The notes: generated from the letters alone by a model not told the origin. Positions 1-9,468 are shown, counted from the first letter of the stretch. The stretch is 64,000 nt of DNA from Neorhizobium vignae (GCF_000732195.1 NZ_JNNU01000016.1:62001-126000), one strand, 5' to 3'. Program-made: numbers and translations.

Positions 1-209
1 TTTTCACAAAGAACCAGGCAGCCGATCTTCGCCGGCATCTCGAACCGATCGACGGCACCACCGGCCCGCAGGCAGATTGCCGCGGGCGCCAGGATGTCGA
101 CGAACCAGAGATCGCCGGTGCGCTCGTCCCAGGTGGGAGACTCTCCGACCTTGAGGGGAAAGTCGATGACGCGGCGAACCTTGGGTGTGATGATCTTTGT
201 TTCGCTCAT
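1..209 (-). CDS. SMP-30/gluconolactonase-family lactonase, partial (3' end outside window)
   Basis: Only the first 69 or so codons are present. The N-terminus reads MSETKIITPKVRRVIDFP followed by VGESPTWDERTGDLWFVDI, the usual opening of SMP-30/regucalcin-like six-bladed propeller lactonases, whose early Glu (in GESP) is a metal ligand. The start ATG overlaps the stop of the upstream uronate dehydrogenase by four bases (ATGA), so the two are probably translationally coupled. Family knowledge: uronate dehydrogenase releases an aldarolactone, and a lactonase of this family would hydrolyse it. The substrate is inferred from this pairing. Most of the protein lies beyond the window. Confidence 0.85.
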   Translation of the reverse strand, partial: MSETKIITPKVRRVIDFPLKVGESPTWDERTGDLWFVDILAPAAICLRAGGAVDRFEMPAKIGCLVLCE

Positions 210-1036
210 CGCGCAGCCCCCGTGAATACGATCAGTCCGTCTTCGTCCCGGAGCCGGATTGCACCGTCGTGTTCCGGATCGCAGAAACCTCCACCCTGGA
301 AGAATGCGGCGACCGGGCTTTCATCCGCCGGCTCGAGGCGTAGGTGATCGCGCGAGAAATCCCGTGGCCGGTAGCCGAGCCGCTCGGCAAGTTCATCCTT
401 CCACCAGCCGGCATCGTTGCGCGACATGCCGTAGACGACTGCAGCAGCGATGTCGGGATGGGTGAGGCCGATCTTCACAAGCTGGAACAGGTCGCGCGGG
501 CTGATCCAGATCGCCGCCGCCCGTTCGCTGTTCGGATAGGGACCGGCATTGCCGATGCGGATCGACAAAGTGCGGATCCCCGCCTTGTCGTAATAAAACC
601 CGGCGACCATCTCGCCCCAGCATTTCGACAGGCCGTAGCGCGTGTCGGGACGCGGCACGTCGAGGGGCGTGATCGTCTGGGAACGGGGATAGAAGCCGGT
701 CGCATGGTTGCTGGACGCAAAAACGACGCGGTTCGTGCCGTTGGCGCGGGCGGCATCGTACAGATTGTAGGTGCCAAGAATATTGCTCTGCAGCATGTCG
801 CCGATCTCGGCCTCGCGGGGGAGCCCGCCGAGGTGAATGACGCCGTCCATGCCCTCGAGTGCGGCACGCATTGCGTTTGCATCCGCGAGATCTCCCTCGA
901 AGAAGCTTTCGTTCGACGCCAGTTCTTCCGCCGGCCTGATGTCGATCAGCCTGATGTGTTCCGCCTCGAGGCGCAGAAACCCCCTAAGCTGCGTGGCGAT
1001 ATTGCCCGCACCACCCGTTATCGCAATCCGTTTCAA
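206..1036 (-). CDS. udh: Uronate dehydrogenase-like NAD-dependent epimerase/dehydratase
   Basis: A 276-residue short-chain (extended SDR) protein. The Rossmann motif TGGAGNIA is at about residues 7-14, the HLGG segment near 68-71, SSNH at 108-111 and the catalytic YGLSK (Tyr134, Lys138) follow. The pattern NDAGWWKDELAERLGY near the C-terminus is characteristic of bacterial uronate dehydrogenases (EC 1.1.1.203), which oxidise galacturonate or glucuronate to aldarolactones. I chose the TTG at 1036 because GAGGAGG lies just upstream in the mRNA and the protein then begins at the Rossmann strand; an ATG 30 bases further upstream has no such site. It overlaps the lactonase gene downstream. Other sugar dehydrogenases of the family remain possible. 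Confidence 0.8.
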   Translation of the reverse strand: MKRIAITGGAGNIATQLRGFLRLEAEHIRLIDIRPAEELASNESFFEGDLADANAMRAALEGMDGVIHLGGLPREAEIGDMLQSNILGTYNLYDAARANGTNRVVFASSNHATGFYPRSQTITPLDVPRPDTRYGLSKCWGEMVAGFYYDKAGIRTLSIRIGNAGPYPNSERAAAIWISPRDLFQLVKIGLTHPDIAAAVVYGMSRNDAGWWKDELAERLGYRPRDFSRDHLRLEPADESPVAAFFQGGGFCDPEHDGAIRLRDEDGLIVFTGAAR

Positions 1037-1081
1037 AACCCCTCCTCGCGATGCCTCACATCGCATGAAATCGAAGGTCTC

Positions 1082-1801
1082 CTAGCCTCCCACGCCCTGG
1101 AACATGCGGGCGCGCGCATTCAGTATATGGTTCTTCATGGCGTCATGGGCCGCCGTTTCCCGTCGTGCCAGGATCGCCTCCACGATCGCCTGATGCTCGT
1201 CCTGCACGTGCCGCACATGCAGCGGCGTCCGTTTCAGGCTGAGGCTGCGGGTCACCGACATGCCGATCGAAAAATGTGGCCTGAACCAATCGCGGACGGT
1301 GACGTGGAACTGGTTGCCGGTCGCCGCGGCGATGGCGTCGTGCAGATACTGGTCCTCTTCCGCACCGAGTTCGCCGATTTCCAGACAGTGTTCGAGGGCC
1401 GCAAGTGCTGAAAGGATGCGGATCCTGTCATTGGCCTGCCAGTTGCGTGCCGCCAGTCCCGCCGCTTCCGCCTCAAGCCCGGCGCGGAATTCGAAGAACC
1501 GTTGCACGTCGGCAAGCGATCCGACCGGAACCTGCTTCAGCACCGACGAGTCCGGCCGCTGCCGCACATAGGAACCTGATCCCTTGCGCGATACGATCAG
1601 CTGATCCCTGCGAAGCCGCTCCAGAGCTTCGCGCACCACCGGCCGGGATGCCCCGAACATGACTGCGAGGTTCGGCTCGGAGGGAAGGCGCTCGTTGATG
1701 GGAAAACGGCCGTCAGCGATCATGCCTACGATCTTCTCGTAGATGATGTCGCTGAAACGAGGCTCCGCTTTCGCGGCCGCTATCACGCCCGATTGGTTCA
1801 T
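1082..1801 (-). CDS. FadR-subfamily GntR transcriptional regulator
   Basis: A 239-residue regulator. An N-terminal winged helix (about residues 17-85, with LPSEPNLAVMFGASRPVVREAL as the recognition region) is joined to a C-terminal FCD ligand domain. The FCD carries the usual metal/ligand positions in DQYLHDAI, DEHQAIVEA and MKNHI. It sits between a uronate dehydrogenase and a divergent ABC importer, so it is likely the local repressor responding to an acidic sugar or its catabolite; that is inference. Its ATG overlaps the stop of the RraA-like remnant upstream (TGATG), so it may be transcribed from that remnant's promoter. Confidence 0.9.
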   Translation of the reverse strand: MNQSGVIAAAKAEPRFSDIIYEKIVGMIADGRFPINERLPSEPNLAVMFGASRPVVREALERLRRDQLIVSRKGSGSYVRQRPDSSVLKQVPVGSLADVQRFFEFRAGLEAEAAGLAARNWQANDRIRILSALAALEHCLEIGELGAEEDQYLHDAIAAATGNQFHVTVRDWFRPHFSIGMSVTRSLSLKRTPLHVRHVQDEHQAIVEAILARRETAAHDAMKNHILNARARMFQGVGG

Positions 1802-2056
1802 CAGCGTCCCTTCTTACGTCTCCATTCGCGAAAAGCCTGCTCCGCTTCGGCTTCCGGCGGATAAAGCCCGAAAATACCCTCGCGCGCCGGAATGTGGCGC
1901 AGTGTGTAGGCAGACCCGACGAGGCGCGGAGCGCCCTTGTGGATCTTGTGCAGTTTGCGAATGAAGACGTTCCCCAGGCCGTGCTTCACAAGCACCGAGG
2001 TAAGCGTGGCTGGCGAGACGCGTCAGTTTTTGGCGCGAGTCTTCGCTAAAAGTCAT
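1801..2056 (-). pseudogene. RraA-like/HMG aldolase-family remnant, frameshifted and internally deleted
   Basis: The reading frame opens with MTFSEDSRQKLTR, then loses frame. The next frame continues as PATLTSVLVKHGLGN, and then as LVGSAYTLRHIPAREG, which is the N-terminal part of RraA-like proteins. Directly after IPAREG it jumps to IFGLYPP and a basic C-terminus resembling the normal end of the family, so I judge that the central domain (roughly 100 or more residues, including the active-site region) is missing. Family members are about 220-240 residues and this remnant would encode about 85. The stop overlaps the GntR start, so the piece may persist as a leader for that gene. The family assignment is from remembered motifs. 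Confidence 0.65.
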
Positions 2057-2096
2057 GCGTCTTCTCCCTGTCGACATGGCTCTTTTGAACCAGCAG

Positions 2097-2121
2097 TATT
2101 TAACCTGTAAAAATCTGTCAA
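2097..2121 (-). promoter_or_regulatory. Candidate promoter for the remnant-GntR-udh operon
   Basis: Read on the minus strand, an exact TTGACA is at 2121-2116, followed by an A/T-rich TAAATACT around 2102-2095. Spacing to any one -10 hexamer is short (13-15 bases), so the assignment is weak. The whole gap 2057-2251 between the divergent operons is noticeably A/T-rich and is where a GntR operator would be expected, but I found no clean dyad. Confidence 0.25.
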
Positions 2122-2251
2122 TACTTGTAATCATCTGAAAACCTGCTTATGGTCGTTTTAGCCGATGGGATGGAGGTCCTCGGCGGTCGTGGCGGTAGGG
2201 AACCTGCCATCGATCGCCTTTCAGGTCGGCGGTTCATTTGGGAGGAAATTA

Positions 2252-4201
2252 ATGCGCGACGACGAAAATATGTCTTCCGGCGTTACCCGCCGGACGTTCC
2301 TCGCAGGCGTTGGCGGGGCCGTTGCCCTGTCAGTTGCGGGCGGCAGCGCCAGCGCGGCTGCGACCAAGGAGGCGCCGCAGCTTGCGGCCCTCGTCAAGGA
2401 CGGCAAGCTTCCGCCGCTTGCCGAACGTCTTCCGAAGAACCCGATGGTCGTAAAGCCCTGGGAAAAAATAGGGACCTACGGCGGCACGCTGCGGCGCGGC
2501 CTTCGCGGCTCGTCTGACCATAACGGCATCCTGCGCATGGTCGGCAATCAGGGCCTGGTGCGCTGGAACATGGACTTCACGCAAGCCCTGCCGAATCTCG
2601 CAGAGAGGTGGGAAGTCAATGCGGACGCCTCGCAGTTCACCTTCTACCTCTTGAAGGGGGTGAAATGGTCGGACGGTCATCCGTTCACGGCCGACGACGT
2701 GGTGTTCGCCATCGAGGATGTCGTCAAGAACAAGGAACTCTACAGCTCGACGCCGGCGCAGATTTCCGTGGCCGGCAAGCCGGTCGTGGTCGAAAAGATC
2801 GACGACTACACCGTCAAGTTCACCTTCGCCGCAGCCAACGCGCTCTATCTGGAAAATCTCGCGACCCCGCTCGGCCAGCATCCGACGCTGTTCGCCAAGC
2901 ACTACTGCAGCAAATTCCTGCCGAAGTACAACCCGAACCTCGACGCGGACGTGAAGGCGGCCGGTTCATCGAGCTGGCCGGACCTCTTCCGCGCCAAGTG
3001 CGGCGATATCGAAATTCCGCAGCGCTGGGGCAATGCCGAGAAGCCGGTGCTCGATCCGTGGGTGATCAAGGAGGCCTATTCCGGCGGCGCGACCCGGGTG
3101 CTGATGGTTCGCAATCCCTACTTCTGGCAGGTCGATACCGAGGGTAACCAGCTGCCCTATGTCGACGAGCTGAATTTCGGCATCTCGCAGGACGTCGAGT
3201 CGCTGATGCTCAACGTCATCTCCGGCAAGATCGACATTCAGGAGCGTCATATCAACTCGCTCGCGAACAAGCCGACGCTGTCGCAGAACATGAAGAAGGG
3301 CGATTACCGCCTTCTCTCGCTCGTGCCGTCCGCGGCGCAGCAGTGCTCGCTCTACCTCAACATGACCCACAAGGATCCGGTGCTGCGGAAGATCTTCGCA
3401 GACAAGTCGTTCCGCCAGGCGCTGTCGATGGGCATCAACCGCCAGGAAATCATCGACATCGTCTACTTCGGGCAGAGCGAGGGCTACCAGACCGGCCCGC
3501 GCCCAGGCCACCCGTGGTATCACGAGAAGCTGGCACGCCAGTTCACCGAATTTGCGGCGGACAAGGCCAATGCCTTGCTCGACAAGGCTGGCCTCGACAA
3601 GAAGAATGCCAACGGCATCCGTCTCCGTCCTGACGGCCAGCCGCTCTTCTTCGCGGTCGACGTCATCCCGACGCTCTATCCCGACCTCGTCGACGTGCTG
3701 GAACTGGTGAAGGCGCATTGGGCGAAGATCGGTGTCAGCATGAAGGTCAACACCATCGAACGCGCGCTCTATTATACGAGAGGCGACGACAACGCCCATG
3801 ATGCGCAGGTCTGGCCGGGTCCCGGCGGCCTCGACCCGATGCTCGACCCGCGCGACTTCTTCGCCTTCCATCCGCAGGGATCGCGTTACGCCATTCCGTG
3901 GACGCTCTGGTACACGTCCAACGGCACCAAGGGCGAAGAGCCTCCGGAAAGCCAGAAGAAGCGCTTCAAGCTCTATGACGAGGCTCGTTCCACGGCCGAT
4001 GTCGACAAGCGCGGCGCGATCATGAAGCAGGTCTTCGACATCGCTGCGGAAGAGTTCGAGGTCATGGGGATCTGCCTCGCTGTGGGTGGCTTCGGCGTGA
4101 TCCGCAACAATCTGCGCAACGTTCCCGAAAAACAGCCGGACAGCTGGTCCTGGCCGAACCCCGGCCCCGCCCTGCCGCAGCAGTTCACGTTCACGAGCTG
4201 A
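2252..4201 (+). CDS. ABC transporter substrate-binding protein, peptide/nickel family (family 5), Tat-exported
   Basis: A 649-residue periplasmic binding protein. It has a twin-arginine signal (TRRTFLAGVGG at about residues 12-22, then an Ala-rich stretch ending ASAAA). Family-5 features follow: ERWEVNADASQFTFYLLKGVKWSDG, then FTADDVVFAIEDV. At about 650 residues it is longer than standard 520-540 residue DppA/OppA proteins, like binding proteins reported for large oligosaccharides. I start at ATG 2252 because GGAGGAA lies directly upstream. It leads an operon with two permeases, a double ATPase and sugar-acid enzymes, so the ligand is more likely an oligosaccharide or uronide than a peptide. 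The ligand itself cannot be read from sequence. Confidence 0.88.
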   Translation: MRDDENMSSGVTRRTFLAGVGGAVALSVAGGSASAAATKEAPQLAALVKDGKLPPLAERLPKNPMVVKPWEKIGTYGGTLRRGLRGSSDHNGILRMVGNQGLVRWNMDFTQALPNLAERWEVNADASQFTFYLLKGVKWSDGHPFTADDVVFAIEDVVKNKELYSSTPAQISVAGKPVVVEKIDDYTVKFTFAAANALYLENLATPLGQHPTLFAKHYCSKFLPKYNPNLDADVKAAGSSSWPDLFRAKCGDIEIPQRWGNAEKPVLDPWVIKEAYSGGATRVLMVRNPYFWQVDTEGNQLPYVDELNFGISQDVESLMLNVISGKIDIQERHINSLANKPTLSQNMKKGDYRLLSLVPSAAQQCSLYLNMTHKDPVLRKIFADKSFRQALSMGINRQEIIDIVYFGQSEGYQTGPRPGHPWYHEKLARQFTEFAADKANALLDKAGLDKKNANGIRLRPDGQPLFFAVDVIPTLYPDLVDVLELVKAHWAKIGVSMKVNTIERALYYTRGDDNAHDAQVWPGPGGLDPMLDPRDFFAFHPQGSRYAIPWTLWYTSNGTKGEEPPESQKKRFKLYDEARSTADVDKRGAIMKQVFDIAAEEFEVMGICLAVGGFGVIRNNLRNVPEKQPDSWSWPNPGPALPQQFTFTS

Positions 4202-4228
4202 GTGGGCACGGGCTGATCTACTCCAACT

Positions 4229-4255
4229 GTGCCGCCGCCCGATCGGCGGCGGCAC
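4229..4255 (+). repeat. Intercistronic GC hairpin between binding protein and permease
   Basis: Perfect 11-base arms (GTGCCGCCGCC and GGCGGCGGCAC) surround a 5-base loop. There is no T-run, so it is more likely an mRNA-stabilising hairpin that keeps the binding-protein message more abundant than the permease message than a true terminator. A similar hairpin lies after the binding-protein gene at 29986-31185. Confidence 0.6.
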
Positions 4256-4342
4256 CCTTCCGGTCCCATTGCATCAACTGCCCGAACGACGGTCGAAGGC
4301 TTTCGTATTGGCATGCCGTGCAATCCGAATTGCGAGCTTTGC

Positions 4343-5329
4343 ATGCTGAAATTCATCATCAAACGTCTGCTATGGATGATCCCGTCTCTGTTTGCGGTGA
4401 GCTTCCTCGCCTTCGTTCTGATCCAGCTTCCGCCAGGCGACTTCGTGACCACCTATATCGCGACGCTTGCCTCTTCCAACGAAGTGGTCGATCAGAACAC
4501 CGCAGCCGCACTACGCGAGCGGTTCGGCCTCGACCAGTCCATGCTGGTGCAATACCTGAAATGGATCTGGGGAATTCTTTCCCGCGGTGATTTCGGCATC
4601 TCGTTCGAATGGCAGCAGCCGGTCTCCGGCCTTATCTGGGAGCGCATGGCGCTGACCCTGGTACTTGCGCTCGCAAGCCTGATCGCCACCTGGGCGATCG
4701 CGCTGCCGATCGGCGTCTATTCGGCGGTGAAGAAATATTCGATCGGCGACTATGCATTCACGGCCTTCACGTTCTTCGGCCTGTCGATCCCGTCTTTCCT
4801 CTTGGCGCTGGTGCTGATGTATATCGCCGCCGTCGAGTTCGGCGCGGATGTGGGCGGCCTTTTCTCGCCTGAATACGAGACGGCCCCCTGGAGCATCGCC
4901 AAGACGCTCGACCTTCTGTCGCGTCTGTGGTTGCCGGTAGCGATCCTTGCGGTGTCTTCGACCGCGAGCCTGATCCGCGTCATGCGTGCCAACATGCTGG
5001 ACGAGCTGCCCAAACCTTACGTCACGACTGCCCGCGCCAAGGGGCTCTCGGAGTTCCGGCTGCTGATCAAATACCCGCTGCGCATCGCCCTCAACCCCTT
5101 CATTTCGACGATTGCCTGGCTTCTGCCCAACCTGATCTCCGGCTCGGTCGTCGTGGCGATCGTGCTCAACCTGCCGACGGCGGCGCCTCTGCTTCTCCAG
5201 GCGCTGATGGCGCAGGACATGTATCTCGCAGGCGCCTTCGTGCTCCTGATCTGCGCTCTCACGCTCATCGGCTCGCTGATCAGCGACATCCTGCTTGCGC
5301 TGGTCGATCCGCGCATCCGGCTCGAATAG
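4343..5329 (+). CDS. ABC transporter permease, DppB/OppB type
   Basis: A 328-residue inner-membrane permease. It begins LKFIIKRLLWMIPSLFAVS, the usual first transmembrane helix, followed by the periplasmic LPPGDF region. The EAA loop lies around YVTTARAKGLSEFRLLIKYPLRIALNP (cytoplasmic contact with the ATPase), and it ends in DPRIRLE. I use ATG 4343 because it starts at the family's N-terminus; ATG 4313 would add ten residues (MPCNPNCELC) that look unrelated. Neither has a strong ribosome site. It is preceded by a 141-base gap with a hairpin and followed nine bases later by the second permease. Confidence 0.88.
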   Translation: MLKFIIKRLLWMIPSLFAVSFLAFVLIQLPPGDFVTTYIATLASSNEVVDQNTAAALRERFGLDQSMLVQYLKWIWGILSRGDFGISFEWQQPVSGLIWERMALTLVLALASLIATWAIALPIGVYSAVKKYSIGDYAFTAFTFFGLSIPSFLLALVLMYIAAVEFGADVGGLFSPEYETAPWSIAKTLDLLSRLWLPVAILAVSSTASLIRVMRANMLDELPKPYVTTARAKGLSEFRLLIKYPLRIALNPFISTIAWLLPNLISGSVVVAIVLNLPTAAPLLLQALMAQDMYLAGAFVLLICALTLIGSLISDILLALVDPRIRLE

Positions 5330-5338
5330 GAGGCCCGA

Positions 5339-6460
5339 ATGGTCGATGCAACCATCCTCAACGATCGCCCCGATCGCGTCGCCGTCGCGGCGCAATGGCA
5401 GCTGATCTGGTGGGCCTTCAAGCGGCACAAACTCGCCATGGCCGCCCTTGTCGTTACCGTCGCGATGTACATTGTCGCGATCTTCCCGGGCTTCTTTGCG
5501 ATCAACGACCCGATCCTGCAGAACGCCCGTTCGACCTTCCATCCGCCGCAGAGCATCCATTTCCTCGATACGACAAACGGGTTCAGTTTTGGCCCGTATT
5601 ATTACGGCATGAAGCTGACGCGCGATCCGAACACGCTAGCCGCGATCTTCGTCGAGGATACCAATACGAAGATCCCGATCCAGTTTTTCGGGCGTGGCTA
5701 CACCTATTCGGTGCTTGGCCTGTTCGAGACCGACATCCATCTCATCGCCACGACGGACAACACCAAGCCGCTCTATCTCTTCGGCGCCGACCGTCTGGGA
5801 CGCGACGTCTACAGCCGCACGGTGCAGGGTGCGCAGATCTCCCTGTCGATCGGCCTTGTCGGCGTTTTCCTGTCGCTGCTGCTTGGCATCGTGCTTGGCG
5901 GCATTTCCGGATATTACGGCGGCCGGATCGACTTCGTCATGCAGCGTGTCATTGACTTCGTGCTGTCGCTGCCGACCATCCCGATCTGGCTGGCGCTCGC
6001 CGCGGCATTGCCGCAGGGCTGGCCCGCAGCGCTGCAATACATGATGATCACCATCATCCTGTCGTTCACTGGCTGGGCGCAACTTGCCCGCGTCGTGCGC
6101 GGCCGCTTCCTGTCGCTGCGAACCGAGGAATTCGTCGCCGCTGCTCGTCTCGACGGCGTCTCGGAAGGCCGGATCATCTTCCGCCATATGCTGCCGAGCT
6201 TCTCGAGCCATATCATCGCGTCGATGACTTTGGCCGTGCCGGCGATGATCCTGGCGGAAACATCGCTCTCTTTCCTCGGCCTCGGCCTGCAGCCGCCGAC
6301 GGTCTCCTGGGGCGTTCTTCTGCGCGAGGCGCAGAACATCCGCTCCATCGCCACCGCGCCATGGCTGTTCATGCCGGGGCTCGCGGTCGTCGTCGCCGTC
6401 ATGGCGCTCAACCTTTTCGGCGACGGTCTGCGTGACGCGGCCGACCCGTACAACAAGTGA
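5339..6460 (+). CDS. ABC transporter permease, DppC/OppC type
   Basis: A 373-residue inner-membrane permease. A cytoplasmic N-terminus of about 30 residues precedes the first helix. A periplasmic insertion of over 100 residues follows (about 55-140), which is longer than in DppC and is seen in permeases of large-substrate importers. The canonical GADRLGRDVYSRTVQGAQ segment, the EAA loop around EEFVAAARLDGVSEGRIIFRHMLP and the LSFLGLGLQPP segment are present. AGGAGG lies immediately upstream of the ATG. The stop is eight bases before the ATPase start. Confidence 0.9.
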   Translation: MVDATILNDRPDRVAVAAQWQLIWWAFKRHKLAMAALVVTVAMYIVAIFPGFFAINDPILQNARSTFHPPQSIHFLDTTNGFSFGPYYYGMKLTRDPNTLAAIFVEDTNTKIPIQFFGRGYTYSVLGLFETDIHLIATTDNTKPLYLFGADRLGRDVYSRTVQGAQISLSIGLVGVFLSLLLGIVLGGISGYYGGRIDFVMQRVIDFVLSLPTIPIWLALAAALPQGWPAALQYMMITIILSFTGWAQLARVVRGRFLSLRTEEFVAAARLDGVSEGRIIFRHMLPSFSSHIIASMTLAVPAMILAETSLSFLGLGLQPPTVSWGVLLREAQNIRSIATAPWLFMPGLAVVVAVMALNLFGDGLRDAADPYNK

Positions 6461-6467
6461 GGCGCGG

Positions 6468-8228
6468 ATGACCGATATCCTATCCATCACGCCCCGTCCT
6501 TCGATGGCAGCGGGCAAGACGCTGCTCGACGTGAAGAACCTGGTGACGGAGTTTCCGCTCCGCACCGGCATCTTCAAGGCGGTCAACGACATCTCGTTTT
6601 CGATCGAACCCGGCAAGACCCTGTGCGTGGTCGGCGAAAGCGGTTCCGGCAAATCCGTCACCGCCCGCTCGATCTTGCAGATCATCGACTCGCCCGGCCG
6701 CATCGCCTCCGGTTCGATCATCCTCAACCGCCAGGACGGCACCTCGGTCGACCTGGCGAGGCTCGATCCGCGCAGCAAGGCGATCCGCGCGGTCCGCGGC
6801 CGCGACATCGCGATGATCTTCCAGGAGCCGATGTCGTCGCTTTCGCCGGTGCACACCGTCGGCGACCAGATTACCGAAGTGCTGCGGCTGCATTTGAACA
6901 TGAACAAGGCGCAGGCCCGCAAGGAAGCTGCCGAACTGCTCCGGCAGGTGGAAATCCCGAACCCGGAACAGGCGCTCGACCGCTACGCCTTCCAGTATTC
7001 CGGCGGCATGCGCCAGCGCGCCATGATCGCCATGGCGCTTGCGTGCAAGCCGCAGCTGCTGATCGCCGACGAGCCGACCACCGCGCTCGACGTGACGACC
7101 CAGGCGGAAATCCTGGACTTGATCAAGCGCCTGCAGCAGACGACCGGAATGGCGGTTCTGTTCATCACCCACGACATGGGCGTGGTGGCACAGATTGCCG
7201 ACGACGTGCTGGTCATGCATCACGGCGTCATCAAGGAATACGGGCCGGTCGACCAGATTTTCCATACGCCGAAGGATCCCTATACGAAGATGCTTATCGG
7301 CTCCGTGCTGAAGCTGGAGCAGAAGGCGGAGATCCGCCTCGCCCGGCCGCCGCTCGACACGACCGCCGAACCGATCCTCGACATCCGCAACCTCTCCATG
7401 CATTTCGGGGAGATGAAGGCGCTGAACGACGTCTCGATCGCTCTCCTGCCCGGCGAGACGCTCGGCATCGTGGGCGAAAGCGGTTCCGGCAAAACGACCC
7501 TGGGCCGCTCGATCATGCGGCTCTACGATCCGGCATCCGGCGAGATGCACTACCGCCGCGCCGATGGCAGGGTGGTCGATCTCGCCAGGCTTGAGGGGCG
7601 CGAACTGAAGGCCGCGCGTCGCGAGCTGCGCATGGTCTTCCAGGACCCGTTCGGTTCGCTCAACCCGCGCATGACGGTCGCGCAGGTGATCGGCGAGCCG
7701 CTGCTGGTCAATGGCCTGTCGAAGGGCAAGGAACTCGACGAGCGGGTCTGCCACCTGATGGATCAGGTCGGCCTCGATCCGGCAGGGCGGGAACGCTACC
7801 CGCACGCCTTTTCCGGCGGCCAGCGCCAGCGCATCGGCATCGCGCGCGCCATCACGCTCAATCCGCGCATCATCGTGGCGGACGAGGCGACCTCGGCGCT
7901 CGACGTCTCGGTGCGCTTCCAGGTGCTGGATCTCCTGATGCGGCTGCAGGACGAGCTCAAGCTCGCCTACATCTTCATCAGTCACGATATCGGTGTCATT
8001 CGCTACATGTGCGACCGGGTCGGCGTCATGTATCGTGGCCGGCTTGTCGAAGTCGGCGAAGCGGACAAGGTCTGCAACAACCCCGATCACCCCTACACGC
8101 AGGCATTGATTTCGGCCATTCCCCGGCCGGATCCCCGCGACCGCGATCGCTCGAAGCGGTTCCGGTACATCGAACCCAGCCCCCACATCGATCCCAGCAA
8201 CGTCAAGAATAGAAGTTCTGCGCGATGA
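6468..8228 (+). CDS. ABC transporter ATP-binding protein, fused double ATPase (DppDF type)
   Basis: A 586-residue protein with two nucleotide-binding domains. The first has Walker A GESGSGKS at about residue 50, signature YSGGMRQR and Walker [12 protein letters not shown]. The second has GESGSGKTT at about 340, signature FSGGQRQR and [11 protein letters not shown]. Each half ends with the oligopeptide-ATPase extension (HPYTQALI in the second). It energises the two permeases encoded just upstream. I chose ATG 6468, eight bases after the permease stop and with GGCGCGG upstream. Its stop overlaps the next ATG (ATGA). Confidence 0.92.
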   Translation: MTDILSITPRPSMAAGKTLLDVKNLVTEFPLRTGIFKAVNDISFSIEPGKTLCVVGESGSGKSVTARSILQIIDSPGRIASGSIILNRQDGTSVDLARLDPRSKAIRAVRGRDIAMIFQEPMSSLSPVHTVGDQITEVLRLHLNMNKAQARKEAAELLRQVEIPNPEQALDRYAFQYSGGMRQRAMIAMALACKPQLLIADEPTTALDVTTQAEILDLIKRLQQTTGMAVLFITHDMGVVAQIADDVLVMHHGVIKEYGPVDQIFHTPKDPYTKMLIGSVLKLEQKAEIRLARPPLDTTAEPILDIRNLSMHFGEMKALNDVSIALLPGETLGIVGESGSGKTTLGRSIMRLYDPASGEMHYRRADGRVVDLARLEGRELKAARRELRMVFQDPFGSLNPRMTVAQVIGEPLLVNGLSKGKELDERVCHLMDQVGLDPAGRERYPHAFSGGQRQRIGIARAITLNPRIIVADEATSALDVSVRFQVLDLLMRLQDELKLAYIFISHDIGVIRYMCDRVGVMYRGRLVEVGEADKVCNNPDHPYTQALISAIPRPDPRDRDRSKRFRYIEPSPHIDPSNVKNRSSAR

Positions 8229-9457
8229 AGATCACGGGAATCCGCACCTTTCTCATGCATGTGGGCCAGCCGCACCGTTCGAAATGGGCGTCCGACGACG
8301 CACCTGCTTCTTCCGGTCAGGGATCGTCGGAACGCGGTTATTTCGGCGGCACCCGCAACTGGCTGTTCCTGAAGATCGATACCGACGAGGGGATTACCGG
8401 CATCGGCGAATGCTCCGGCTGGCCGCGCGTCATCGAGACGGCGATCAAGGACCTCGCGCCGCTCCTGATCGGCGAGGATCCGACGCATATCGAAAAGCTG
8501 TGGCAGAAGATGATGATCGCCATGATGGGCCATGGCATGCTCGGCACGGTCGGCGGCGGTGCGATGACCGGCGTCGACATGGCGCTCTGGGACATCAAGG
8601 GCAAGGCGCTCGGCGTCCCAGTCTGGAACCTGCTCGGCGGCAAGGTTCGCGACCATATTCCGATCTATTCGCATGCCAATACCGTGGAACAGGCGCTTGC
8701 CGTGAAGAGCCGTGGCATCAAGGCGATCAAATGCGGCGGCGTTTCCGATCCAGTCCGAAAGGTCGCCGCGTTGCGCGAAGCGGTCGGCGACGAGATGGAT
8801 ATCGCCATCGACCTTCACGGTGCGCCATGGATGACGCCCGCCGATGCCTGCCGGCTGGTGCGCAAGCTCGAGCCTTATGAACTGATGTGGGTGGAAGACC
8901 CGATCGCGCCGGAGAACGTGGATGGCTATCGCCGCATCCGCGATGCAGCGCATGTGCCGCTTGCCGCCGGCGAACGGAGCGCCACGATTTTCGGTGAGCG
9001 CGAGCTGATCGAGAAGGAACTGGTCGACATCATCCAGCCGGATACCGGGCGTGCCGGCGGCATTACCCAGATGAAGAAGATTGCTGCCATGGCGGAGGCG
9101 CACCACATCCAGTTCGCGCCGCATTCCGGCTCGCTCGGGCCGGTCGCCGAATATGCCGCTCTGCATTTGATGGCCGCGATCCCGAATGCGTTGATCCTGG
9201 AACGCCTCGACGACGACTGGGAGGGACGCAAGAGCGTGATCGTGCCGCATCCGGTCCAGGAAAACGGCTTGATCGTGGTGCCGGACGCGCCGGGACTGGG
9301 CTGCGATATCGACGAGGAATTCGTTGCCCGCTACCCGAGCCAGGGCAATCTTTCCGTACAGGTTCAGCCGGATAGCGGCGCCTATGCGCCGGGCACCTGG
9401 GGCGAACATCTCTATGTGCAGACGCGTGTGTCGCGTCGGCAATATTTCGGCAAGTAA
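8225..9457 (+). CDS. Enolase-superfamily sugar-acid dehydratase (mandelate racemase/muconate lactonizing fold), first copy
   Basis: A 410-residue enzyme. The capping domain covers about residues 1-125 and the TIM barrel the rest. Metal ligands are Asp196, Glu224 and Glu250. The Asp-x-His arrangement (Asp196, His198) together with His300 in APHSG is that of acid-sugar dehydratases such as D-galactonate or D-mannonate dehydratase, rather than the Lys-x-Lys plus His-Asp machinery of mandelate racemase. It therefore probably removes water from an aldonate or aldarate. It is coupled to the ATPase by an ATGA overlap and followed 11 bases later by a second family member. The exact substrate is not readable. 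Confidence 0.82.
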   Translation: MKITGIRTFLMHVGQPHRSKWASDDAPASSGQGSSERGYFGGTRNWLFLKIDTDEGITGIGECSGWPRVIETAIKDLAPLLIGEDPTHIEKLWQKMMIAMMGHGMLGTVGGGAMTGVDMALWDIKGKALGVPVWNLLGGKVRDHIPIYSHANTVEQALAVKSRGIKAIKCGGVSDPVRKVAALREAVGDEMDIAIDLHGAPWMTPADACRLVRKLEPYELMWVEDPIAPENVDGYRRIRDAAHVPLAAGERSATIFGERELIEKELVDIIQPDTGRAGGITQMKKIAAMAEAHHIQFAPHSGSLGPVAEYAALHLMAAIPNALILERLDDDWEGRKSVIVPHPVQENGLIVVPDAPGLGCDIDEEFVARYPSQGNLSVQVQPDSGAYAPGTWGEHLYVQTRVSRRQYFGK

Positions 9458-9468
9458 GGACACAGAAG

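Noticed and set aside
344-1411. Plus-strand open frame over the uronate dehydrogenase and GntR genes
   Set aside because: It crosses two well-supported minus-strand genes and has no family features.
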